Source of the DNA: Thermomonas haemolytica
Lineage (GTDB): Bacteria; Pseudomonadota; Gammaproteobacteria; Xanthomonadales; Xanthomonadaceae
Length of the DNA: 64,000 nt
Direction: 5' to 3'
Assembly (NCBI RefSeq): GCF_004346265.1
Contig: NZ_SMAP01000003.1
Location: forward strand, 217,636-281,635
Part shown: one piece after another, positions 57,118-64,000 of the stretch
Numbering within the stretch: position 1 is the stretch's first letter
Layout: each line of letters begins with the position of its first letter
Program-made: the position numbers and the translations under genes
The notes under the pieces: model-generated
What the model saw: the letters and a program-made list of their open reading frames with translations, nothing else
Databases searched by the model: none
What the model was told of the DNA's origin: nothing

Positions 57118-57585
57118 TCACATGCTGCCGCACATGCCCTCGCCGCATTTGCCTTCCCCGCACTTGCCTTCGCCTGCGGCCTTGGTCTCCGCCGCGGGCT
57201 TCTGCATGGCCGCGTGGTGGGCGTCCATCTCGGCCTGGCTGATGAAGCCGTCGCCATTGGTGTCGATCTTGGCGAACATCGCGTCCTGACCCTTGTGCGC
57301 GGCTGCGAATTCGGCGCGCGAGATGCGGCCGTCCTTGTCGGTGTCCATCTTCGCCATGCCGCAGCCGCCTTCGTGGTCGGCCTTGGCGCTGGCCATCTTG
57401 CCGGCGCCGCACTTGCCCTCGCCGCCGCATTTGCCTTCGCCAGCCTTGTTGGTCGCGGGTTTGGCGGCGTCCTGCATGTAGCCGTGGGCGAGCGCGTCCA
57501 TCGAGAACAGGCTGCCGCTGGCAAGGGTGCCGGTGGCGACGGCGGCGCCGATCAGCAGCGACAGCGGGGTGCGCGGATGGGACAT
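57118..57585 (-). CDS. EGKCG-repeat, EF-hand-containing RiPP precursor (HvfA-like)
   Basis: A 155-residue exported protein, probably the substrate of the adjacent MNIO enzyme. A signal peptide (cleavage near MDALA, about residue 33) is followed by EGKCG at 50-54 and 56-60 and by EGGCG at 72-76. Two EF-hand loops, DTDKDGRISRAE at 81-92 and DTNGDGFISQAE at 108-119, lie in the middle. Another three motifs end the protein: EGKCG at 139-143 and 144-148, EGMCG at 149-153. All six cysteines (53, 59, 75, 142, 147, 152) sit in these pentapeptides. Haemophilus HvfA has EGKCG motifs that become oxazolone/thioamide copper ligands; that precursor has no EF-hands known to me. The RBS (AGGAG) is good. Confidence 0.85.
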   Translation of the reverse strand: MSHPRTPLSLLIGAAVATGTLASGSLFSMDALAHGYMQDAAKPATNKAGEGKCGGEGKCGAGKMASAKADHEGGCGMAKMDTDKDGRISRAEFAAAHKGQDAMFAKIDTNGDGFISQAEMDAHHAAMQKPAAETKAAGEGKCGEGKCGEGMCGSM

Positions 57586-57669
57586 GGCAAAGCTCCTGCC
57601 AGTAGTTTCGGGAGCCCCGATCCTACCCCCGGCGGCGGCCGGCGGCCAGCGCGCCGCCGGCAGGGCGGG

Positions 57670-58374
57670 TCAGGCCACCGTGGTGTTGCTGTCGTCGCGC
57701 TTCTCGCGCTCCGGCAGCGGGGTCTCGCCGTGCAGCAGGAACCAGATGTTCTCGGCGATGTTGGTGGCGTGGTCGCCGATCCGTTCCAGGTTCTTGGCCA
57801 TGAACAGCAGGTGCGTGCACGGGGTGATCGCGCGCGGGTCTTCCATCATGTAGGTGAGCAGCTCGCGGAACAGGCCGGTATAGAGCGTATCCAGCTCGGC
57901 ATCGCGCGCACGCACGCGCAGCGCGGCCTCGCCATCGCGGTGGCGATAGGCCTCCAACACGTCGCGCACCTGCTGCACCGCCAGCTTGCCGAGCGCGTTC
58001 AGGCCGCGGGTGTGCGGCAGCGGTGGCGACAGGTTGAGCGCCAGCGAGCGCTTGGCGATGTTGGCGGCGTAGTCGCCGATGCGCTCGATGTCCGAGGCCA
58101 CCCGCAGGGCGGCCAGGATGATGCGCAGGTCGGTGGCCAGCGGGCCGCGCCGGATCAGGTGGATCACGTCGTGGTTGACCTGCTGCTCCAGCGCGTCGAT
58201 CGCCTCGTCGTTGGCGATCACGCGCTCGGCGGCGTTGCCGTCGCGGCGTTCCACCACGTCCAGCGCGGCCTCCAGCTGCGCGGCCGACATCTGGCCCATG
58301 CGGATCAGTTCGTCGAGCAGGGTGGCCTGCTCCTGGTCGTAGCTGCGGACGATGTGACTGCTTTGCTCGTTCAT
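57670..58374 (-). CDS. phoU: phosphate transport accessory protein PhoU
   Basis: A 234-residue helical protein that links the Pst transporter to the PhoR/PhoB system and keeps the regulon off when phosphate is ample. It consists of two repeats of a three-helix bundle with the metal-binding motifs. The first holds RVASDIERIGDYAANIAKR and the second LLFMAKNLERIGDHATNIAENIW. That is the usual PhoU size. It lies 58 bases after pstB and is last in the pstC-pstA-pstB-phoU unit. phoB and phoR are not in the window. Confidence 0.95.
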   Translation of the reverse strand: MNEQSSHIVRSYDQEQATLLDELIRMGQMSAAQLEAALDVVERRDGNAAERVIANDEAIDALEQQVNHDVIHLIRRGPLATDLRIILAALRVASDIERIGDYAANIAKRSLALNLSPPLPHTRGLNALGKLAVQQVRDVLEAYRHRDGEAALRVRARDAELDTLYTGLFRELLTYMMEDPRAITPCTHLLFMAKNLERIGDHATNIAENIWFLLHGETPLPEREKRDDSNTTVA

Positions 58375-58432
58375 AGGGGTTCCTGTCCTTCCCGCGGGGA
58401 GGCGCGCCGCATGGCGCGGAAGGGGTCTCGGA

Positions 58433-59272
58433 TCAGCCAAACCGACCGGTGATGTAATCCTCGGTCTGCTGCTTGGTCGGATTGGAGAAGATCTGCGCGG
58501 TGCTGCCGTGCTCGACCAGATCGCCCAGGTACATGAAGGCGGTGTAGTCGGACACGCGCGCCGCCTGCTGCATGTTGTGGGTCACGATCATGATGGTGAA
58601 GGTCTGCTTCAGCTCTTCCACCAACTGCTCGATGCGGCTGGTGGAGATCGGGTCCAGCGCCGAGGTGGGTTCGTCCAGCAGCAGCACTTCCGGGCGCAGC
58701 GCGATCGCGCGCGCGATGCACAGGCGCTGCTGCTGGCCGCCGGACAGGCCCAGGCCGCTGGCCTTGAGCTTGTCCTTCACCTCGTCCCACAGCGCGGCCT
58801 GGCGCAGCGCCTGCTCCACGCGGTCGTCCATCTCCGAACGCGACAGCCGCTCGTGGTGGCGGATGCCGTAGGCGACGTTCTCGTAGATCGTCATCGGGAA
58901 CGGCACCGGCTTCTGGAATACCATGCCGACCTTGCTGCGCAGGCGGTTGATCGGGTATTTCGGGTCCAGCACGTTGTCGCCGTCCAGCAGCACCTGCCCT
59001 TCCGCGCGCAGCTTGGGGTAGAGCGCGTAGATGCGGTTGAACACCCGCAGCAGGGTGGACTTGCCGCAGCCGGACGGGCCGATCAACGCGGTGACGCGCT
59101 TCTCGGGGATGTCGAGGTCGATGTTCTTGACCGCGTGGAACTTGTCGTACCAGAAGTTCAGGCCGCGCGCGGCGATCTTGGGGGGCGGCAGCGCGGCTGC
59201 CCCGGCATTGTGGTCGGCGGGCATGGCCGCGGCGTACGAGGAAGACATCGGTATGGTCCGCAGGTCAGTCAT
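58433..59272 (-). CDS. pstB: phosphate ABC transporter ATP-binding protein PstB
   Basis: It energises phosphate uptake through PstA and PstC. The 279-residue protein is a full ABC ATPase: Walker [10 protein letters not shown], the PstB-specific [22 protein letters not shown], signature [15 protein letters not shown], Walker [14 protein letters not shown] and the switch histidine in IVTHNMQQA. The first 30 residues extend beyond usual PstB proteins, so the true start may be an ATG eight codons later; I kept the first ATG because it overlaps the pstA stop by eight bases, as expected in a coupled operon. Confidence 0.96.
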   Translation of the reverse strand: MTDLRTIPMSSSYAAAMPADHNAGAAALPPPKIAARGLNFWYDKFHAVKNIDLDIPEKRVTALIGPSGCGKSTLLRVFNRIYALYPKLRAEGQVLLDGDNVLDPKYPINRLRSKVGMVFQKPVPFPMTIYENVAYGIRHHERLSRSEMDDRVEQALRQAALWDEVKDKLKASGLGLSGGQQQRLCIARAIALRPEVLLLDEPTSALDPISTSRIEQLVEELKQTFTIMIVTHNMQQAARVSDYTAFMYLGDLVEHGSTAQIFSNPTKQQTEDYITGRFG

Positions 59273-60125
59273 GGGTCAGTTTGTTGCGCAGGACGATGGC
59301 GCGTGCGATCAGGCTGATGGCCAGCACGAACAGGGTGAGGATGAAGGCGCCGGCCCAGGCCAGGGCGTGCCAGCCGTCGTACGGGCTCATCGCGAACTGG
59401 AAGATCACCACCGGCACGTTGGCCATCGGCGCCAGCAGGTTGGTGGTCCAGTACTGGTTGTTGAGCGCGGTGAACAGCAGCGGCGCGGTTTCGCCGCTGA
59501 TGCGCGCCAGCGCCAGCAGGATGCCGGTGACGATGCCCGGCATCGCGCTGCGATAGAGCACCTGCAGGGTCACCTTCCACTGCGGAACGCCGAGCGACAG
59601 CGCGGCCTCGCGCATCTGCCCGGGCACCAGGCGCAGCATCTCGTCGGTGGTGCGCACCACCACCGGCAGCACGATGAAGGCCAGCGCGATGCCGCCGGCC
59701 AGCGCCGAGAAGTGGCCCATCTGCGCCACCACCAGGGTATAGACGAACAGGCCCAGCACGATCGAGGGCGCCGACAGCAGGATGTCGTTGACGAAACGCA
59801 CGGTTTCGCCCAGCCAGTGGCGGTTGGCGTATTCGGCCAGGTAGGTGCCGGCCAGGACGCCGATCGGCGCGCCGATGGCGATGCCCATCAGGCTGATCAC
59901 GGCGCTGCCGAAGAAGGCGTTGAGCAGGCCGCCGCCTTCCTCGCCCGGCGGTGGCGTCATCTCGGTGAACAGCGCCGGGCTGATCGCGCTGATGCCCGTA
60001 CGCAGCGTGGTCCACATGATCCAGATCAACCAGAACATGCCGAACAGGGTGGCGGCGGTGGCAAACAGCTGGGCGAGGACGTTCTTGAACGCGCGCCAGC
60101 GGTGCAGGGAGGTGGACGCGGCCAT
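59265..60125 (-). CDS. pstA: phosphate ABC transporter permease PstA
   Basis: A 286-residue inner-membrane permease with six helices. The cytoplasmic ABC-coupling loop lies around [49 protein letters not shown], which contains the permease EAA-type motif and the PstA-specific SGETAPLLF. It forms the channel with PstC. The ATG shares one base with the pstC stop, and the pstB start lies within its last codons. Sequence length and hydrophobic pattern are ordinary for the family. Confidence 0.95.
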   Translation of the reverse strand: MAASTSLHRWRAFKNVLAQLFATAATLFGMFWLIWIMWTTLRTGISAISPALFTEMTPPPGEEGGGLLNAFFGSAVISLMGIAIGAPIGVLAGTYLAEYANRHWLGETVRFVNDILLSAPSIVLGLFVYTLVVAQMGHFSALAGGIALAFIVLPVVVRTTDEMLRLVPGQMREAALSLGVPQWKVTLQVLYRSAMPGIVTGILLALARISGETAPLLFTALNNQYWTTNLLAPMANVPVVIFQFAMSPYDGWHALAWAGAFILTLFVLAISLIARAIVLRNKLTHD

Positions 60126-61093
60126 CAGTGGCCCTCCTGGCGGTTGAGCCGGCGCAGCATCAGGCGCGCGATCGTGAGCACGACGAAGGTGAGCATGAAC
60201 AGCACGAAGCCGAGCGCGATCAGGGCCGACAGGTACATCTTGGAGTCCGCTTCGGTGAATTCGTTGGCGATGGTGGCGGCGATCGAGTTGCCCGGCTCCA
60301 GCAGCGAGAACGTCAGCGAGTGCGCGTTGCCGAGCACGAACGTCACCGCCATGGTCTCGCCGAGGGCGCGGCCAAGGCCGAGGAAGATGCCGCCGATCAC
60401 CGCCGAGCGGGTATAGGGCAGGACGACGTCCCAGGCCACTTCCCAGCGGGTCGCGCCGAGCGCGTAGGCGGATTCCTTCAGCGGGCCGGGGACGGTGAGG
60501 AAGACTTCGCGCATCACCGAGGCGACGAAGGGAATCACCATGATCCCCAGCACCAGGCCGGCGGTGCCCATGCCCAGGCCCAGCGGCGGGCCGCTGAACA
60601 GCATGCCGATGCCGGGCAGCTGGCCCAGGTGTTCGTCCACCCACGGGAACACATGCTCACCCAGCAGCGGGGCCAGCACGAACAGGCCCCACATGCCGTA
60701 GATGATCGAGGGAATGCCGGCCAACAGTTCGATGGCGGCGCCGACCGGCGCGCGCAGCCAGCGCGGCGCGATCTCGGTCAGGAAGAAGGCGATGCCGAAG
60801 CTGACCGGGACTGCGATCAGCATGGCGATGACCGCGGTCACGATGGTGCCGTAGATCGGAACCAACGCGCCGAACTGCTGCTGCACCGCGTCCCACTGGT
60901 CGGTCCAGAAGAAGGCCAGGCCGAACTTTGCGAACGCCTGGCGGCCGCCCCACAGCATCGACAGGGCCGCAGCGGTCAGGCCGAGCAGCACGATCATGCC
61001 GGCGGTGGTCACCAGCCAGCGGAAACGGGTGTCGGCGCGCAGGTCGGCGTGCTCGCGGCGGGTCAGGTCAATGCTGTCGGGGGTGGCATTCAT
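60125..61093 (-). CDS. pstC: phosphate ABC transporter permease PstC
   Basis: A 322-residue inner-membrane permease that pairs with PstA. A first helix (about 28-50) is followed by a periplasmic loop and the conserved core LAGIPSIIYGMWGLFVLAP. The coupling loop has KESAYALGATRWEVAWDVVLPYTRSAVIGGIFLGLGRALGETMAVTFVLGN. A Pho box lies 122 to 139 bases upstream of the start, just past the pstS terminator, so pstC has its own PhoB-controlled promoter. This fits a separate pstCAB-phoU transcript. Confidence 0.95.
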   Translation of the reverse strand: MNATPDSIDLTRREHADLRADTRFRWLVTTAGMIVLLGLTAAALSMLWGGRQAFAKFGLAFFWTDQWDAVQQQFGALVPIYGTIVTAVIAMLIAVPVSFGIAFFLTEIAPRWLRAPVGAAIELLAGIPSIIYGMWGLFVLAPLLGEHVFPWVDEHLGQLPGIGMLFSGPPLGLGMGTAGLVLGIMVIPFVASVMREVFLTVPGPLKESAYALGATRWEVAWDVVLPYTRSAVIGGIFLGLGRALGETMAVTFVLGNAHSLTFSLLEPGNSIAATIANEFTEADSKMYLSALIALGFVLFMLTFVVLTIARLMLRRLNRQEGH

Positions 61094-61214
61094 GCGTCGG
61101 GTCTACTGCTGTACCGGCGGCGCGGCAAACGTGGCCGGCTTCGGTGGGAGAGCCGGGCCAGGGACGATGGGCGGGAAAGGCGGCAACGCGTGGTCGCCAT
61201 GAAACGCTGTTTTT

Positions 61215-61232
61215 GTGACAGCTTCGTGACAT
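61215..61232 (-). promoter_or_regulatory. Pho box upstream of pstC
   Basis: The minus strand reads ATGTCACGAAGCTGTCAC, two 7-base PhoB half-sites four bases apart. They match the consensus CTGTCAT at five and six of seven positions. The 11-base period is as expected. It lies five bases downstream of the pstS terminator T run and upstream of pstC. Confidence 0.75.
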
Positions 61233-61236
61233 CCGC

Positions 61237-61271
61237 AAAAAATGAAGAGGCGGGGTCATGCACCCCGCCTC
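61237..61271 (-). terminator. rho-independent terminator of pstS
   Basis: A 10-bp perfect stem (GAGGCGGGGT with its complement) closes a five-base loop. On the minus strand it is followed by TTCATTTTTT. It begins 20 bases after the pstS stop. Confidence 0.88.
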
Positions 61272-61290
61272 TCCGGAGCCGCACGATGGC

Positions 61291-62313
61291 TTACTTGGCG
61301 CCGATGTTCTGCGCCCAGTAGCCCTCGATCTGCTTCACCAGCGAGGCCGGCAGCGGCACATAGTCCAGCGAGGTCGCCTGCGGCTGGCCGTTTTCCAGCG
61401 CCCACTTGAAGAAGTCCAGGGCCTGGCGGGTGCGCGCGGCATCCTTGGGCTTCTTGTACATCATCACGAAGGTGGTGGCGGCGATCGGCCAGGCATTGGC
61501 GCCCGGGGCATTGGTGATGACCAGGTCGAAATCCTGGGTGGCACCCCAGTTGGCATTGGCGGCCGCGGCCTGGAAGGTGTCGTCGCTGGGCTTGACGAAG
61601 TTGCCGGCGGCGTTCTTCATCAGCGCGTAGGTCAGCTTGTTCTGCAGGGCGTAGGCGTACTCCACGTAGCCAATGCCGCCGCGGATCTGGCGGGAATAGG
61701 CGGCCACGCCTTCATTGCCCTTGCCGCCGACGCCGGCCGGCCACGCCACCGAGGTGCCCTCGCCGACCTTCTGCTTCCATTCCGGGCTGACCTTGGACAG
61801 GTAGTTGGTGAAGTTGAAGGTGGTGCCCGAGCCGTCGGAGCGATGGACCACGGTGATCTTCATGTCCGGCAGCTTCAGGCCGGGATTCAGCGCGGCGATG
61901 CGGGCGTCGTTCCATTTGGTGATCTTGCCGAGGTAGATGTCGGCCAGGATCGGGCCATCGATCTTCATCGCGCCCGGCGCCACGCCCGGCAGGTTCACCA
62001 CCGGCACGATGCCGCCGATCACGATCGGGAACTGCGCCAGCCCGGCCTGCTTGAGTTCCGCCGGAGGCAGCGGCTTGTCGGAGGCGCCGAAGTCCACGGT
62101 GGCCGCCTTGATCTGGGCGATGCCGCCGCCGGAGCCGATCGACTGGTAGTTGATCTTGTTGCCGGTCTTGGCGTTGTAGTCGGCGGACCACTTCGACAGG
62201 ATCGGGTAGACGAAGGTCGAGCCGGCGCCGGTGATGTCGGCCGCGAACGCGGAGCCGGCAACGCTGGTCGCCACGGCGAGCACGACGAGGCGGGACTTGA
62301 GGGACTTGAGCAC
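61291..62313 (-). CDS. pstS: phosphate ABC transporter substrate-binding protein PstS
   Basis: The periplasmic phosphate-binding protein that feeds PstCA. The 340-residue product has a signal peptide (MLKSLKSRLVVLAVATSVAGSAFA). The mature domain has the phosphate-binding loops: ITGAGSTFVYPILSKW, IGSGGGIAQI, DFGASDKPLP and VVHRSDGSGTTFNFTNYLS. A GTG start is chosen because an AAGGAG site stands seven bases before it; no ATG in the region gives a signal peptide. It is followed by its own terminator. A row of PhoB half-sites lies 50 to 104 bases upstream. Confidence 0.95.
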   Translation of the reverse strand: MLKSLKSRLVVLAVATSVAGSAFAADITGAGSTFVYPILSKWSADYNAKTGNKINYQSIGSGGGIAQIKAATVDFGASDKPLPPAELKQAGLAQFPIVIGGIVPVVNLPGVAPGAMKIDGPILADIYLGKITKWNDARIAALNPGLKLPDMKITVVHRSDGSGTTFNFTNYLSKVSPEWKQKVGEGTSVAWPAGVGGKGNEGVAAYSRQIRGGIGYVEYAYALQNKLTYALMKNAAGNFVKPSDDTFQAAAANANWGATQDFDLVITNAPGANAWPIAATTFVMMYKKPKDAARTRQALDFFKWALENGQPQATSLDYVPLPASLVKQIEGYWAQNIGAK

Positions 62314-62362
62314 GGAAAACTCCTTGGGTCTGGGATGACGGCGGCAGCGCCGCACGCCGGCA

Positions 62363-62417
62363 TTGGACGGCAGTGCGGTGACAAGGTTGCGGCGTAAATA
62401 TGACGATCGAATGACAG
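62363..62417 (-). promoter_or_regulatory. array of Pho-box half-sites upstream of pstS
   Basis: On the minus strand a Pho box CTGTCAT-TCGA-TCGTCAT (62417-62400) is a seven-of-seven and five-of-seven match to the consensus. The 11-base register continues: after one poor unit come TTGTCAC-CGCA-CTGCCGT (62384-62367), five matches in each half. Thus five consecutive 11-base units, four of them recognisable, lie between pstS and the divergent porin gene. Confidence 0.75.
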
Positions 62418-62593
62418 GCCGCCATTCCCGCCGTTTGGGGAGGCGAGCGTGAAAAAAAGCGTGAGGCCGACATAAACCTGCAATGAATCCGCATTGAAAT
62501 AGCACCCCGGCACGGGCATTGGCCGCAGCCGGCGCGTGCAGCACCTCAACGCCTTCCTCTTCTCTTCCATCCGTCATCCACTGGAGTCTTTCC

Positions 62594-63799
62594 ATGCGTC
62601 CCACCCATCTGGCCGCCGCCGTCGCCTTGGCCATCGCCAGCACCAGCTTCAACGCTGCCGCGCAGAGCGCGCCCAGCGCCCAGGACATCGCCGAGCTGAA
62701 GGCGCAGATCGCCGCCCTGCAGGCGCAGGTCGAGGCGCTGCAGGCGCAGGCCGATGCGCAGTCCGACGTGAACATCACCCAGGCCAAGGCGATCGAGGAT
62801 GCCGAGGCCACCAAGGGCAAGGTGGACAAGCTGGCCAAGCTGGTGAACGACACCAGCATCAGCGGCCGCCTGTACTACGACCTGACCAACATCGATGACC
62901 AGAACCACGGCGTGAAGACCAACAAGTCGGGCTTCGCGTTCGACATCAAGCGCTTCTACCTGGGCGTGGACCACAAGTTCAACGACCAGTGGTCGATGAA
63001 CCTGACCACCGACTTCCAGTACTCCTCGGCGATCGCCTCCACCGAGATCTACCTGAAGAAGGCCTACGTGCAGTACAAGCTCAGCGACGCCTTCGTGCTG
63101 CGCGCCGGTGCCGCCGACCTGCCGTGGATCCCGTTTGCGGAGAACTGGTACGGCATGCGCTACGTCGAGAACACCCTCACCGATCGCCTGAAGTTCGGCA
63201 CTTCGGCCGACTGGGGCCTGCACGCCTCCGGCAAGGTCGCCGGCGGTTCGATGGAGTACGCGGTGGCCGCCCTGAACGGCAACGGCTACAAGAACCCGAG
63301 CCGCAGCAAGGGCCTGGACTTCGAAGGCCGCCTGAGCTATGCGCCGACCAGCAGCACCGTGCTGGCGGTGGGCTTCTACAACGGCACCCTGGGCAAGGAA
63401 ACCCAGACCGTGAATGCCCTGCACAACGCCGAGCGCGTGGACTTCCTGGCCGCCTACGCCGCTGGCACCACCCGCCTGGGCCTGGAGTACTTCCAGGCCA
63501 AGAACTGGAACAACGTGCTGACCGTGGCCACCGACAAGGCCAGCGGCTGGTCGGCCTGGGGCAGCATCGGCCTCGGCGGCGACGGCATCAACCTGTTCGG
63601 CCGCTACGACCGCACCGACCTCAGCAAGACCCTCGACCCGACCCTGCGCGACACCTACTACAACCTGGGCGTCGAGTTCCCGATCACCAAGGGCGTAAAG
63701 CTGGCCACCGTGTACAAGCACACCGACCAGAAGAACGCGCTGCTGACCAAGGACCTCAAGACCGACGAGTTCGGCGTGTGGGGCGAGTTCCGCTTCTGA
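62594..63799 (+). CDS. phosphate-type porin (OprO/OprP family)
   Basis: A 401-residue outer-membrane porin. It has a signal peptide (cleavage near FNAAAQ, residue 23), then a short coiled coil (DIAELKAQIAALQAQVEALQAQADAQ, about 30-55) that probably trimerises the N-terminus. The beta-barrel begins with ISGRLYYDLTNID. The barrel has the phosphate-selective porin family strand FAFDIKRFYLGVDHKFNDQWSMNLTTDFQYS, and the C-terminus ends in the terminal phenylalanine WGEFRF needed for outer-membrane insertion. It is divergent from pstS and presumably PhoB-controlled, so it should admit phosphate or polyphosphate. Confidence 0.87.
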   Translation: MRPTHLAAAVALAIASTSFNAAAQSAPSAQDIAELKAQIAALQAQVEALQAQADAQSDVNITQAKAIEDAEATKGKVDKLAKLVNDTSISGRLYYDLTNIDDQNHGVKTNKSGFAFDIKRFYLGVDHKFNDQWSMNLTTDFQYSSAIASTEIYLKKAYVQYKLSDAFVLRAGAADLPWIPFAENWYGMRYVENTLTDRLKFGTSADWGLHASGKVAGGSMEYAVAALNGNGYKNPSRSKGLDFEGRLSYAPTSSTVLAVGFYNGTLGKETQTVNALHNAERVDFLAAYAAGTTRLGLEYFQAKNWNNVLTVATDKASGWSAWGSIGLGGDGINLFGRYDRTDLSKTLDPTLRDTYYNLGVEFPITKGVKLATVYKHTDQKNALLTKDLKTDEFGVWGEFRF

Positions 63800-63829
63800 T
63801 CCGCGGAAACAGCCAGACGAAGTGGCACG

Positions 63830-63860
63830 GGCGGCGGGCTTGAGGTCCGCCGCCTTTTTT
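63830..63860 (+). terminator. rho-independent terminator of the porin gene
   Basis: An 8-bp perfect stem (GGCGGCGG with CCGCCGCC) and a nine-base loop, followed by TTTTTT. It starts 30 bases after the porin stop. Confidence 0.85.
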
Positions 63861-63884
63861 CGTATGGAAATGCGGTTGCCGCCG

Positions 63885-64000
63885 TCAGTTCGCCCAGCTC
63901 GACGGGCCCTTGTCGGGCCAGCGGCAGAGGTCGTGGATCGGGCAGTGCAGGCAATCCGGCTTGCGCGCCTTGCACACGTAGCGGCCGTGCAGGATCAGCC
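63885..64000 (-). CDS. nth: endonuclease III, C-terminal end (partial)
   Basis: The minus strand gives the last 37 residues of a DNA glycosylase/AP lyase, ending ...WPDKGPSSWAN. The four iron-sulfur-cluster cysteines of endonuclease III are visible as CKARKPDCLHCPIHDLC (CX6CX2CX5C), preceded by LILHGRYV. The catalytic lysine and aspartate lie beyond the window edge. It is convergent with the porin gene, and the porin terminator separates the two. Confidence 0.9.
   Translation of the reverse strand, partial: LILHGRYVCKARKPDCLHCPIHDLCRWPDKGPSSWAN

Noticed and set aside
62460-62593. A Pho box in plus orientation just before the porin gene
   Set aside because: Candidates such as CTGCAAT-N4-CCGCATT match poorly in the second half. 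Control of the porin, if any, is more likely from the array on the pstS side.

Overview
The window is 64 kb of a very GC-rich chromosome from a gammaproteobacterium, most probably a member of the Xanthomonadaceae/Lysobacteraceae (Lysobacter, Luteimonas, Thermomonas, Pseudoxanthomonas and relatives). This rests on tandem periplasmic S46 dipeptidyl-peptidases, an lpt-hpf-hprK-rapZ-PTS cluster with an HPr kinase, and a complete LPS transport set (lptABC, lptD). Genes are dense, often with 1- or 4-base stop/start overlaps, and most of the window is ordinary core genome. I saw no insertion sequence, prophage, integrase or CRISPR array.

Layout. 0-9 kb: end of a GGDEF protein, prpB-prpC (methylcitrate cycle), a small channel-like protein, a SleB-type hydrolase, fadH, an OmpA-family porin and a pseudouridine synthase. 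8.3-10.7 kb: tdh-kbl (threonine to glycine), with a 116-bp palindromic repeat between the two genes. 10.8-15.2 kb: two S46 peptidases. 15.4-19.7 kb: mgtE, apaG-apaH, murA and a BolA-like gene. 19.8-28 kb: kdsD-kdsC-lptC-lptA-lptB-hpf-hprK-rapZ-EIIA-HPr-EI, which joins Kdo and LPS export to a PTS phosphorelay with no sugar permease; rpoN and ptsN, often found here in other proteobacteria, are absent. 28-37 kb: a degenerate HD-GYP protein, then rsmA, csaA, pdxA, surA, lptD, a histone-deacetylase-like hydrolase, a cobalamin adenosyltransferase and a membrane protein. 37-43.7 kb: two ubiquinone-type hydroxylases, tRNA-Leu(CAG), rnr, rlmB.

43.7-47.6 kb: an OxyR-like regulator that lacks the second redox cysteine stands divergent from a sulfide-detoxification operon (persulfide dioxygenase, rhodanese-like DUF442 protein, TauE exporter), with an OxyR-geometry dyad between them. 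47.6-57.6 kb, all on the minus strand: a PepSY protein, a two-component system and a TolC/adaptor/RND efflux pump in one translationally coupled operon, preceded by a three-gene RiPP-type cluster. That cluster has a precursor with repeated EGKCG motifs flanking two EF-hands, a DUF692 (MNIO) enzyme and a DUF2063 partner. It is the most interesting system in the window: probably a Haemophilus HvfABC-like metal-binding modified peptide, with an unusual EF-hand insert.

57.7-64 kb: the phosphate regulon (pstS; pstC-pstA-pstB-phoU) with recognisable Pho boxes before both pstS and pstC, a divergent phosphate-type porin, and the 3' end of nth (endonuclease III).
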